Source: Ardenticatenales bacterium
GTDB taxonomy: Bacteria; Chloroflexota; Anaerolineae; Ardenticatenales; Ardenticatenaceae
Reading direction: 5' to 3'
Assembly: GCA_020634795.1 (NCBI GenBank)
Contig: JACKAZ010000005.1
Coordinates: 124,001-188,000 of the forward strand
Length of the DNA stretch: 64,000 nt
Shown: in pieces, positions 7,754 to 16,008 of the stretch
How positions within the stretch are numbered: the first letter of the stretch is position 1
Layout: each line of letters opens with the position of its first letter
Notes under the pieces: model-generated
Told to the model about the DNA's origin: nothing
The model's database searches: none
Seen by the model: the letters and a program-made list of their open reading frames with translations, nothing else
Position numbers and translations under genes: made by a program

Positions 7754-8584
7754 TTAGCCGTTGCGGCGTCGTCGAACGGCCATCGCGCCGAGCGTCAGGC
7801 CCAGCGCACCGAGGGCCAGGGCGGCCAGCGGCACGCCACCGTTAGCACTGGTGTTCAGATCACCGATCGTTACGGCGGTCGGGGAGCCTTCGTCACCAAT
7901 GACGTTCATCACGATGTGCATATCGGGGAAGCCGATCGCAGCCGTACTGGTCGGTGTGGTGACCCCACAGTCCGGTGCCAATAGGTAGCTGGGGTCAGTT
8001 TCCCCAAATGGGTTGGAACCGATGAAGAAAGCGTCGCCCGCCGCTTGGCCATTGGGCGTGAAGACTTCAACCACCAGCTCGTCGCCCGCCGCAATCGTGC
8101 CTGCGATCGCGGCACTGTAGATCGTCAGATCTTGGTTCGCGACACTCAGGTCTTCTTGCGTGACCAGCGTCACATTGGCGAGCGTAAAGGCCGCCTCGTC
8201 ACCAATCGACCAGAGGCGAACCGTGACAGGCTGGCTGCCATTGAACGACTGGGCCGTCTCGATGCCGAATTCCACGTTGGTGACGTCGAAATCGCCCGTG
8301 ATGCCGAAATCATCCGCCAGGTCGAAGCGTCGGAAGTAGCTGTTATCCGTATGGCTACCCCCACTGTTGCAGGAAACGGAGTTGAGCGGAACGATATCTT
8401 GGCTCACCGAATGGGTGATCGTTACCATACCGATGCGCTCGATAACCATCTGACCGCTGCTGCTGGTTGGCCCCGCAGAGGTCGAGAAGCCGTTTGGCCC
8501 TTCTGCGGATGCGCCACTATTGGCGAAGAACATCATGGCCAACGCAAGCACGAATAGTACGGCAAAGGAACGCAATTTTCGCAT
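7754..8584 (-). CDS. Secreted surface protein with C-terminal membrane anchor
   Basis: The 276-residue protein starts with a Sec signal peptide (hydrophobic 8-22, likely cleavage after GASA). Its middle is a beta-rich domain of about 180 residues with two or three cysteines and a Y-F-R-R-F-D-L motif near 80. It ends in a sorting-signal-like tail: NGGVPLAALALGALGL, a short hydrophobic span and RRRRNG. Function is unknown; I recognise no enzyme motif. The tail resembles the hydrophobic-plus-arginine tails of exported, possibly sortase-like-processed proteins. AAGGAGA stands six bases before the ATG. Single-gene unit with its own promoter and terminator. Confidence 0.8.
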   Translation of the reverse strand: MRKLRSFAVLFVLALAMMFFANSGASAEGPNGFSTSAGPTSSSGQMVIERIGMVTITHSVSQDIVPLNSVSCNSGGSHTDNSYFRRFDLADDFGITGDFDVTNVEFGIETAQSFNGSQPVTVRLWSIGDEAAFTLANVTLVTQEDLSVANQDLTIYSAAIAGTIAAGDELVVEVFTPNGQAAGDAFFIGSNPFGETDPSYLLAPDCGVTTPTSTAAIGFPDMHIVMNVIGDEGSPTAVTIGDLNTSANGGVPLAALALGALGLTLGAMAVRRRRNG

Positions 8585-8698
8585 AGGGAATCTCCTTGGG
8601 TGCGAAGTGGATGAGGGATGGCGTGATAGCCGAACTCACACGCCTGTCTGTCGCCCAAGTGATAGGTGTGTGGAGGGTGTATCTCCGCCTAAGAAAAT

Positions 8699-8726
8699 AT
8701 TGTAAGGGACTTTCCTGAGTTGTCAA
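8699..8726 (-). promoter_or_regulatory. Sigma70-type promoter for the surface protein
   Basis: On the minus strand: TTGACA (8721-8726), 16-base spacer, TACAAT (8699-8704). The leader to the ATG at 8584 is about 110 bases. Confidence 0.75.
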
Positions 8727-8764
8727 TAGGCACGTGTGAGCATTGGCGAGTTGGCGTTGCGGAT

Positions 8765-8907
8765 CATGGTGCATGGTGCATGGTGCATGGCCAATGTCTC
8801 CTCTTTAATGCTTCTTGTTCGTTCTGCGTTCTGCGTTCGGAGCTTGCCCTGAGCGAAGAGAAGGGTTCTGCGTTACCTGCTCTGCGTTACCTGCTCTGCG
8901 TTGTCGC
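8765..8907 (-). repeat. Composite heptamer repeat element, copy 2 (inverted)
   Basis: Read on the minus strand this is the same order as copy 1: ACGCAGA-type units, a link, then three ATGCACC heptamers. The 68-base core at 8768-8835 aligns end to end with 3761-3828 (59 matches counted by eye), including the non-repetitive link beginning ACGAACAAGA. A block at about 8836-8870 resembling no other part interrupts the array. Confidence 0.9.
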
Positions 8908-8936
8908 GCAGCGGTCCGAAGGACTGGGGTTGCTGT

Positions 8937-8965
8937 TTGCCATTCGTCGCTTCAATTAGTATAAC
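8937..8965 (+). promoter_or_regulatory. Sigma70-type promoter for the GH-like lipoprotein
   Basis: TTGCCA (8937-8942), 17-base spacer and TATAAC (8960-8965), five of six matches each. It lies directly after repeat copy 2 and gives a leader of about 80 bases. Confidence 0.72.
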
Positions 8966-9053
8966 TTTCCCCCACAAGGCCCCCGTGCGGTGCGTGCAGT
9001 GATCGGTTTGCGCGTCCGTTTTCTTATCCGTCACCCATTGTGAGGAATGCGCT

Positions 9054-10352
9054 GTGAAAAGAGTACCCCTTCTGTTTCTGATTCTCGGCTGGCTCTTGCT
9101 CGTTGGATGTGGCGGCGATAGCACTACGAACGAGTCGGCGACTGGCGTGCCAGATGGCCCCGAAGTCACCGAACCGGCGGAGGCGCAACCCACGGCCGCC
9201 GAAGCGACCGGCGAGCCGACGGCCGCTGAAGCGACCGGCGAACCGACGATAGTGCCGACAGAGACGGAGGCGATCACGGACGATGAGGCGTCGTCGCGCT
9301 ACTTCGCCTCCCCCGAGTACGGCATGCAGGCCTTCATGTGGTGGCGGCCCGAAGTGGCCGACCGCGACTTGGGGCTGATCCGTGATGCGGGCTTTGGCTG
9401 GGTGAAACAGGATTTCGCGTGGCGGGAGATCGAGGGGGCAGAAAAGGGCGCCTTCGACTGGTCACGGACGGACACGATTGTAGATATGACTGAACGGTTC
9501 GGAATCAACGTGCTGGCCCGTGTTGATCGCCAACCCGCCTGGGCGACGGGGGGACAGTGTGCCGAGGGCATCGCGATGGGGCCACCGGACAACCTCTCTG
9601 ATTTCACCGACTTCCTCACCGAACTCGCCACGCGCTACAAGGGACGCATCAAGGCCTATTCGATCTGGAACGAGCCGAACTTGGCCCGCGAATGGTGCGA
9701 TGAGGCGCCCGATCCGGCCGCCTACATGGAACTGTTGAAACTCAGTTATGAGGCGATCAAAGCGGTCGATCCCGACGCCATTGTGATCAGCGCGGGGCTG
9801 ACCCCCACCGGCGGCCCAATGCCGACCGCCATGGAAGATACCGAGTTCTTGCGCGGCATGTACGCCGCAGCGGGCGGTACGCTCGATGGTTATGCCGATG
9901 TGTTGGGTGCCCATGCGCCGGGCTTCAAGGCGCCGCCCGAGCTTAGCCCCGACGAAGTGATGGCCGACCAAGAAACGTGGGGGCGTGGTCGCTATTTCAC
10001 CTTCCGCCGTGTGGAAGATTTGCGTGCCATCATGGAGGAAAACGGCGACACGGAGCGCCAAATCGCCATTTTGGAGATGGGCTGGACCACCGACCCCCGA
10101 CCCGATTCGCCCTACAACTGGCATGCCGTCACCGAAGCGGAGAAGGCCGATTATCTCGTACGGGCCTATGCCTATGCCGAGGAGAATTGGTCACCGTGGA
10201 TCGGCCTGATGAGTCTTATCTACGTCTGTAACTACGACTGGACGCCCGACGACGAGCAATATTACTGGTGTATCAACGCCCCTTCCTATCCGGAAAATCT
10301 GCTCTATCCCTCCTACTACGCGCTGCAAGCGATGCCCAAACAGAGCGAATAG
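9054..10352 (+). CDS. Lipoprotein with clan GH-A glycoside-hydrolase-like domain
   Basis: The 432-residue protein begins with a lipoprotein signal (lipobox LLVGC, Cys 19), then a low-complexity Thr/Glu/Ala linker to about 80 with a 9-residue unit repeated (PTAAEATGE). A TIM-barrel domain follows. The acid/base Glu is in SIWNEPN (Glu 207) and the likely nucleophile in ILEMGW (Glu 341), the layout of GH39/GH5-like enzymes. It should be anchored outside the membrane and act on a glycan; the substrate cannot be told from sequence. GTG start at 9054 has TGAGGA upstream. It may share a transcript with plsC 35 bases downstream. Confidence 0.8.
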   Translation: MKRVPLLFLILGWLLLVGCGGDSTTNESATGVPDGPEVTEPAEAQPTAAEATGEPTAAEATGEPTIVPTETEAITDDEASSRYFASPEYGMQAFMWWRPEVADRDLGLIRDAGFGWVKQDFAWREIEGAEKGAFDWSRTDTIVDMTERFGINVLARVDRQPAWATGGQCAEGIAMGPPDNLSDFTDFLTELATRYKGRIKAYSIWNEPNLAREWCDEAPDPAAYMELLKLSYEAIKAVDPDAIVISAGLTPTGGPMPTAMEDTEFLRGMYAAAGGTLDGYADVLGAHAPGFKAPPELSPDEVMADQETWGRGRYFTFRRVEDLRAIMEENGDTERQIAILEMGWTTDPRPDSPYNWHAVTEAEKADYLVRAYAYAEENWSPWIGLMSLIYVCNYDWTPDDEQYYWCINAPSYPENLLYPSYYALQAMPKQSE

Positions 10353-10387
10353 CGGGCTGAAACGAGCCGATCATCGGGGCAGAGCGG

Positions 10388-11083
10388 ATGAAAGGGACGA
10401 TGCCGCGCTTCTACTATGTCGCCAATTGGCTGCTGCCAAAGGCGATGAGGGTGATGCGTGTCACGTTGCAGGTCAATGGGATTGAGCGGGTGCCGACCAG
10501 CGGCCCGCTGCTGATCGTCTCAAACCATGTTTCGGTGCTCGACCCGCCGCTGGTGGGCTATGCCATGCCGCGTGACGTGGTTTTCATGTCGAAGATCGAG
10601 AATTTTCAAGGGGGGCGGTTCTACGCATGGCTGGTAAGAAATTATGGCGCCTTCCCCGTGCGGCGTGGCGATGTGGATCTCAGTGCCATTAAGCAGGCAC
10701 TCCAAATCCTGAAAGAGGAACGGGCCTTGTTCGTCGCGCCGGAGGGGACGCGGCATAGCGATGGGGTGCTCGGCGAGGCGCAACATGGCGTGGCCATGTT
10801 GGCCGCGCGGGCGGATGCCGTGATCCTACCCCTTGGCCTCCATGGTGGCCACCATGCCGAGCAGCGGATGAAGCGTTGGCAACCCATTGCGATGACGATG
10901 AATATCGGCCACCCCTTCCGATTGCGATTGCCGGAGGGACGCGCCCGTCGGGATTATTACCCCGCGATCACCGATGCCATCATGGAACAGGTCGCGCAAC
11001 TGCTTCCAGCCGAATATCGAGGCCGGTTTCCTGCGTTGACCGAGGCGCAGCGCTTCATCCGCGATGATACGGGCGCTCTGTAA
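10388..11083 (+). CDS. plsC: 1-acyl-sn-glycerol-3-phosphate acyltransferase
   Basis: PlsC acylates lysophosphatidic acid to phosphatidic acid at the membrane. The 231-residue protein carries the family blocks: NHVSVLD (the H-x4-D catalytic pair), FPVRRGDVD (substrate binding) and APEGTRHSDG (phosphate contact). It has one N-terminal hydrophobic region. The start is uncertain: ATG 10388 or ATG 10400. It lies between the lipoprotein gene and glmS. Confidence 0.9.
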   Translation: MKGTMPRFYYVANWLLPKAMRVMRVTLQVNGIERVPTSGPLLIVSNHVSVLDPPLVGYAMPRDVVFMSKIENFQGGRFYAWLVRNYGAFPVRRGDVDLSAIKQALQILKEERALFVAPEGTRHSDGVLGEAQHGVAMLAARADAVILPLGLHGGHHAEQRMKRWQPIAMTMNIGHPFRLRLPEGRARRDYYPAITDAIMEQVAQLLPAEYRGRFPALTEAQRFIRDDTGAL

Positions 11084-11295
11084 AATTGCGAGCACTGGGG
11101 GGTGAGGGGGTCGCCATCCGGCATCTGTACCGAGCGCCCCACCGAACGGTGCCTCGTTACCTATGATCAGCGGGTCAATCAATGTGAGGGCGACCTCTCC
11201 GAGTCACGAGGGGCGATGCGAAAAACGATGTCCAGCGATGTGCCCGCGTTGGCCTGAGTGGCGTTCAGTTGTCATGAGAGATAGGGAGTAAAGAT

Positions 11296-13155
11296 ATGTG
11301 CGGAATAGTGGGCTATGTGGGGGAGAAGAAGGCGCTCCCCATCTTGATGGATAAGCTTGAGATGCTGACCTATCGCGGCTACGATTCGGCGGGGGTGGCG
11401 GTTTCTGAGAATGGACACTTTTACTTGAAGAAGACCAAGGGCCGCGTCTCCGACCTCGAAGCCATCGTGGATCGGGACGGGGTGAGTGGCACGGTCGGCC
11501 TCGGCCATACCCGCTGGGCGACCCATGGTGAACCGTCGACCCCCAACGCTCATCCCCATACGGATTGCACCGAGAAACTGGTGGTGGTGCAAAATGGTAT
11601 CGTCGAGAACTTTTGGGAATTGAAGCAAGATTTGATGGGGAAAGGTCATCACTTTCACTCCGAGACCGACACCGAGGTGATCGCTCACCTGATCGAAGAG
11701 TATTACGACGGCAATATCACCACCGCCGTTAACCTTGCGATGCAGCAGATGCACGGCTCAATGGCGCTGTTGGTGTTACACAAGGATGAGCAGGACACCT
11801 TGGTGGCGGCCAAGATGGATTCGCCGCCGCTGATCGTCGGCTTTGGCCGTGGCGAAAACCACGTTGCCAGCGACATTCCGGCGCTGCTTCGTTACACCAA
11901 CCGCATCTACCCCTTGGAAGATGGGGAGGTGGCGACGATCCGCCGTGATAAGGTCATCATCACCAACTACCGCGAGCCGGAAACGCCCCGTCTCTCGCCC
12001 CCCAAGGTGATGGTCATCAACTGGTCGCCCGAAGTGGCGAAAAAGGACGGCTACGAGCATTTCATGCTCAAGGAGATCCACGAGCAGCCCACCACCGTCA
12101 ACGACACGCTGCGCGGTCGGCTGCCCGAAACGGCGGATGGGATGGTAGAGATTCCTGATCTGAATCTGACCGCCGAAGAAGCGCAGCGGATCGAGCGGCT
12201 GACGCTGGTCGCCTGTGGCACGGCCTACCACGCCTGCCTCGTCGGAAAATACCTGATCGAACAAGCGCTGCGTATCCCTGTCACGGTCGATGTGGGTTCC
12301 GAATACCGCTATCGTGCGCCACTCATCGGTCGTAATGAGGTCATGGTTGCGATCTCCCAGTCGGGCGAGACCGCCGACACCATCGCCTCCATGCGGGAAG
12401 GGATGGAGCAGGGCGCGAAGGTGGTGGCGATCACCAACGTGCTGGGCAGTTCGGTGGCACGGTTGGCCGATGGAGTGCTCTACACCCGCGCCGGGCCGGA
12501 GATGGCGGTCGCTTCGACCAAGGCCTTTGTGGGCCAACTGGTGGGGCTGCATCTGTTAACCCAATTCTTGGCCCAACATCGTGAGCTGCCTGCGGGGATG
12601 CGAGAGCGCCTATTAAAGATGCGCGAGGAATTGTGGCGCTTGCCCGCCCTGATCGAGCGGATTTTGGCAGAGAGCCGCCCCGTCCAACGGCTGGCGAAGG
12701 CGATCAGTCAACAGGAGGCCTGCTTCTTCATTGGCCGCAACTTGGACGAGCCGATGGCGCGTGAAGGGGCGCTGAAGCTGAAGGAGATCTCCTACATTCA
12801 TTCTCAGGGTTATGCGGCGGGGGAATTGAAACATGGCACACTGGCTCTGCTGGCCCCCAACGTGCCGGTCGTGGCGCTGGCGACGCAGCGTGCCGTCTAC
12901 GACAAGAGTGTCTCGAACGTGCAAGAGGTCTTGGCACGCCATGCCTGGGTGATCGGGGTGGCGCACGAGGGGGACGAGCGGCTGACCGATTTGGTAGGCA
13001 GGGAAAACATGCTCACGATCCCCCAATCCGACGACTGGCTTGCGCCTGTGCTGACCGCGGTCCAACTCCAGCTCCTCTCCTACTATACCGCGCTCGAATT
13101 GGGCCGCGATATCGACCAGCCACGCAATCTCGCCAAAAGCGTAACGGTGGAATAA
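11296..13155 (+). CDS. glmS: Glutamine-fructose-6-phosphate aminotransferase (isomerizing)
   Basis: GlmS makes glucosamine-6-phosphate from fructose-6-phosphate and glutamine, the entry to UDP-GlcNAc. The 619-residue protein starts MCGIVGYVG, with Cys 2 the glutaminase nucleophile after Met removal. Two SIS isomerase domains follow (about 290-430 and 460-605), with SQSGETADT and the ending LAKSVTVE typical of the family. GGGAG precedes the ATG. Its stop is only two bases from the next start, so the two are almost surely co-translated. The 212-base leader shows no glmS ribozyme features that I can recognise. Confidence 0.97.
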   Translation: MCGIVGYVGEKKALPILMDKLEMLTYRGYDSAGVAVSENGHFYLKKTKGRVSDLEAIVDRDGVSGTVGLGHTRWATHGEPSTPNAHPHTDCTEKLVVVQNGIVENFWELKQDLMGKGHHFHSETDTEVIAHLIEEYYDGNITTAVNLAMQQMHGSMALLVLHKDEQDTLVAAKMDSPPLIVGFGRGENHVASDIPALLRYTNRIYPLEDGEVATIRRDKVIITNYREPETPRLSPPKVMVINWSPEVAKKDGYEHFMLKEIHEQPTTVNDTLRGRLPETADGMVEIPDLNLTAEEAQRIERLTLVACGTAYHACLVGKYLIEQALRIPVTVDVGSEYRYRAPLIGRNEVMVAISQSGETADTIASMREGMEQGAKVVAITNVLGSSVARLADGVLYTRAGPEMAVASTKAFVGQLVGLHLLTQFLAQHRELPAGMRERLLKMREELWRLPALIERILAESRPVQRLAKAISQQEACFFIGRNLDEPMAREGALKLKEISYIHSQGYAAGELKHGTLALLAPNVPVVALATQRAVYDKSVSNVQEVLARHAWVIGVAHEGDERLTDLVGRENMLTIPQSDDWLAPVLTAVQLQLLSYYTALELGRDIDQPRNLAKSVTVE

Positions 13156-13157
13156 GG

Positions 13158-14423
13158 ATGCAAAAAGAAATCAAGCAACGATTCGAAGGGCTGAAGCCAG
13201 GTGTGGGCGTGAAGCGCTGGTTGGCGCTGATTATCGTGGGTATCGTACAAATCGCCTTTGCCTTCGAGACGTGGCTCTCGGGCAAAGTGCGGGATGATGA
13301 GGATTCGCGCTTGGCGAAAATTGCCACGCTGGGGGGCATGCCACGCTGGCTGCGAATCGCACTGCTCAGCGCGTCGGGCAGCTACGCCACCGTCGTGGGA
13401 TGGCAGCGGCTCAGCGATTCGCTGATGGAGCTGATGGCCCCCGAAGGTAACGACCGCCAGTTCAGTGAGCTGATCCGAGAGCGGACACGGGCGCTACGGG
13501 GTGAAAACGTGGTGGTGATCGGTGGGATGCCGGGCATCGGTCCGATTTTGCAAGCGTTGCAGCAGCTTCCCGAAGAATTGCGGATCAGCGTCATTCTGCC
13601 TGCGACGGCCTCGTCCCGCCTGAACAGCGAGCTTCAGCGGGATTTCCACATCGCGAATGACCAAATCATCCAACCGACCGAATCGGATGCGGTGCTCTAC
13701 GCCGAGCTGGAGGATGGCACGTTGGTCGAGGGAACGAACGCGATTCAGCGCATCACCGATGGCCAGATCAAAGACCTCTTCTTGAGTCGGGATATTCGGC
13801 GTGTGCAGGTCTGGGAAGCGGGCAGCAACGGCAGTGGGCGCCCCGAAATGTTAAAGGGTTACATGCCGAACGTGAGCGACCGCGTCTTGTCGGCGCTGGC
13901 CGAAGCCAAGCTGATCATCTTTGCGCCGGGTCATGTCTACACCCAACTGCTCCCCAACTTGACCCAGCCGCGTTTCGCCCAAGCCGTCCGCGAAAGCAGT
14001 GCGCCCAAGCTGCTGGTGATGAATTTGATGACCCAACCTGGCCAGACGGAAGGGTGGTCGGTCGCCGATCATCTCGAGAAAATCGACAGGCTCACGGGCA
14101 TCACGATGGACTATGCCTTCGTTCACAGCGGTCAGATCAGCGCGCCCCTTAGCCAGCAATATGCCAACGAGGGGTCGGGCCAAGTCGCGCTGGGGGAAGA
14201 GAGCCAGAAAGAGATGAGCGAACTCATTTTTGCCGATACCGGCAAGAGCACGCGCTTGCTCGACAGCACGATCATCGTCAGCGAGGAGCTGGTGAGCGAA
14301 GCGCCGCAGACGATCACCTTCCAGCGCAACGGCGACACGATCCGACGCGAAATGCCCGTGGTGCGCCACGACCCGCAGAAACTGGCCCCGCTCTTTAGCA
14401 AGTTGTTGAACGACCGGCTCTGA
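13158..14423 (+). CDS. Membrane-anchored, degenerate YvcK/GlmR (CofD-like) family protein
   Basis: The 421-residue protein has hydrophobic segments at about 20-38 and 64-82, then a soluble domain. Residues 256-306 match the YvcK/CofD core: APGHVYTQLLPNL (family GPGSLYTSxLPNL) and NLMTQPGQTEGWSVADHL (family NxMTQPGETxGYxxxDH). Yet the N-terminal GGGTG is GGMPG (122-126), the DDGGSSG loop is absent, and only about 50 residues separate it from the PTESDAVLYAELEDGT segment where about 140 are usual. The ligand-binding region is therefore largely lost. B. subtilis GlmR (YvcK) binds UDP-GlcNAc and stimulates GlmS; linkage here to glmS suggests a regulatory or scaffold role (inference). Confidence 0.82.
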   Translation: MQKEIKQRFEGLKPGVGVKRWLALIIVGIVQIAFAFETWLSGKVRDDEDSRLAKIATLGGMPRWLRIALLSASGSYATVVGWQRLSDSLMELMAPEGNDRQFSELIRERTRALRGENVVVIGGMPGIGPILQALQQLPEELRISVILPATASSRLNSELQRDFHIANDQIIQPTESDAVLYAELEDGTLVEGTNAIQRITDGQIKDLFLSRDIRRVQVWEAGSNGSGRPEMLKGYMPNVSDRVLSALAEAKLIIFAPGHVYTQLLPNLTQPRFAQAVRESSAPKLLVMNLMTQPGQTEGWSVADHLEKIDRLTGITMDYAFVHSGQISAPLSQQYANEGSGQVALGEESQKEMSELIFADTGKSTRLLDSTIIVSEELVSEAPQTITFQRNGDTIRREMPVVRHDPQKLAPLFSKLLNDRL

Positions 14424-14442
14424 GCCGCACCGCACCGCTAAT

Positions 14443-14485
14443 CGAAAGCGTGAAACGTGATCTCATGTTTCACGCTTTCGTTTTT
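14443..14485 (+). terminator. Intrinsic terminator after glmS and its partner
   Basis: A perfect 14-pair stem (14443-14456 with 14467-14480) and a 10-base loop are followed by five T. It ends the glmS two-gene unit 20 bases after the stop, so glmM, starting at 14512, needs its own promoter or read-through. Confidence 0.9.
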
Positions 14486-14511
14486 GATGAAGACTATCAA
14501 GGAAGGGTGAG

Positions 14512-16008
14512 ATGACGCTAAAAGTGGGGATATCGGGGCTGCGCGGTACGGTCGATGGGACGGGTGAGCGATTGACCGCCGATACCGTGGTCGCATGGGT
14601 GCAGGCTTTCGTCGGATATTTGCAATCGCAGGGATGCACGCGCCCGCTCATCGCGCTGGGCCACGATGCCCGTCGCTCATCCCCCGCGCTGGCCGCGTTG
14701 GCGCGCGGCGCGTTGCTCATGGCGGGCGCCGATCTGCTCGACTTGGGGCTGACGCTGACCCCCACCGTGCAACATGCCGTGCGTCGCGACAGCCGTATCG
14801 ATGGCGGGCTGATGATCACCGCCAGCCACAACCCGTTGATTTGGAACGGGTTGAAGTTTGTGGACGAGGACGGCTATTTTCTGCCGCTCTCCGCTTGGGA
14901 CGCGATAGGGCAGCGCATCGACGACGCGACGTTGCCCGCCCAGCCGCTCGATCAGGTGGGCCATGCGCTTTCGTGGGGAGAGGAAGCGTGGCAGGCGCAC
15001 CAACGGGCCGTCTTGGCGGCGCTTCCGCGTGAGTTGATTCGCGCCAAACGGTACCGCGTGGCGCTGGACGCGTGCAACGGGGGCGCGGCGCGTTGGGTGG
15101 AACCGCTGCGGGCGTTGGGCTGCGAAGTGCTGCTGTTACACAGCGAGCAAGATGGCTTCTTAGCGCGGGAAGCCGAACCGATCCCCGCAAATCTTGCCGC
15201 GCTACGCAGCCTCGTTTTGTCCAGCCGCAGCGACGTGGGCTTTGCCGCGGATCCCGACGGGGATCGCTTGGCCTTGGTCGATGGCGCGGGCGATGCGGTC
15301 AGCGAGGAACATACGGTGGTGCTGGCCGCGCAAGCCGTCGCCCAGCGCGGGGATCGCGTGGTCGCCAACGTTGTCACGACCCATGCCCTTGAAGGCGCAC
15401 TGCCCGGCATCGAGGTGATACGGAGCGCGGTCGGTGAAATGAACGTGGTCAACGCCGTGCTGGCCCACCATGCCGTGCTCGGCGGCGAGGGCAGCGGCGG
15501 CATTATCGTCCCCCCCATGAACATGGCGCGGGACGGACTCGCCGCCGCCACGTTGATTCTAACGTTGATGGCGCAGCGTGACGCGCCGCTGAAAACGCTG
15601 GTCGATGCACTGCCCCGTTGGCAGGCGGTCAAGGAGAAGCTGCCCGCCCCCGCCGATGGCAGCGGCCAGTTGGCGGCGCTCATGCAGCGCTGGCGCACAG
15701 CGGTTCCTACGGTGCAGGCCGAGGGCCCGTCGACTTTACGGGTGGGGGATGGGGAAGCGACCGTGCGCCTGCAATGGGATGATCAGCAGCTAACGCTGGT
15801 GGTCGAGCAGCCCGACAGCCGCTTTGAAAGTCGCACCCCTGTCGCCCCCCTCCGCGCGCTGCTGACGCGCCTGCGCGACCGCGCTGAACCGCTCACGATC
15901 GACATGACGGATGGACTGAAGCTGAGTGGCAACGGGGCATGGCTTTCTCTCCGTGCCTCGAACACCGAGCCGATCTTCCGTCTGATGGGTGAGGTGGCGG
16001 AGCGATGA
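14512..16008 (+). CDS. glmM: Phosphoglucosamine mutase (phosphohexomutase family)
   Basis: This protein should interconvert glucosamine-6-phosphate and glucosamine-1-phosphate. The 498-residue sequence has the family order: substrate loop KVGISGLRGTV at the N-terminus, the phosphoserine loop TASHNP (Ser 105), the Mg-binding DPDGDR, the sugar loop GGEGSGG and the C-terminal phosphate loop RASNTEP. Context (glmS upstream, nucleotidyltransferase downstream overlapping by four bases) favours glucosamine over mannose or glucose. It is about 50 residues longer than typical GlmM, so a broader phosphohexomutase is possible. Confidence 0.85.
   Translation: MTLKVGISGLRGTVDGTGERLTADTVVAWVQAFVGYLQSQGCTRPLIALGHDARRSSPALAALARGALLMAGADLLDLGLTLTPTVQHAVRRDSRIDGGLMITASHNPLIWNGLKFVDEDGYFLPLSAWDAIGQRIDDATLPAQPLDQVGHALSWGEEAWQAHQRAVLAALPRELIRAKRYRVALDACNGGAARWVEPLRALGCEVLLLHSEQDGFLAREAEPIPANLAALRSLVLSSRSDVGFAADPDGDRLALVDGAGDAVSEEHTVVLAAQAVAQRGDRVVANVVTTHALEGALPGIEVIRSAVGEMNVVNAVLAHHAVLGGEGSGGIIVPPMNMARDGLAAATLILTLMAQRDAPLKTLVDALPRWQAVKEKLPAPADGSGQLAALMQRWRTAVPTVQAEGPSTLRVGDGEATVRLQWDDQQLTLVVEQPDSRFESRTPVAPLRALLTRLRDRAEPLTIDMTDGLKLSGNGAWLSLRASNTEPIFRLMGEVAER

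Noticed and set aside
11084..11295. glmS ribozyme upstream of glmS
   Set aside because: The leader lacks the conserved cleavage site and pseudoknot segments that I could recognise, and the class is mainly known from Firmicutes.
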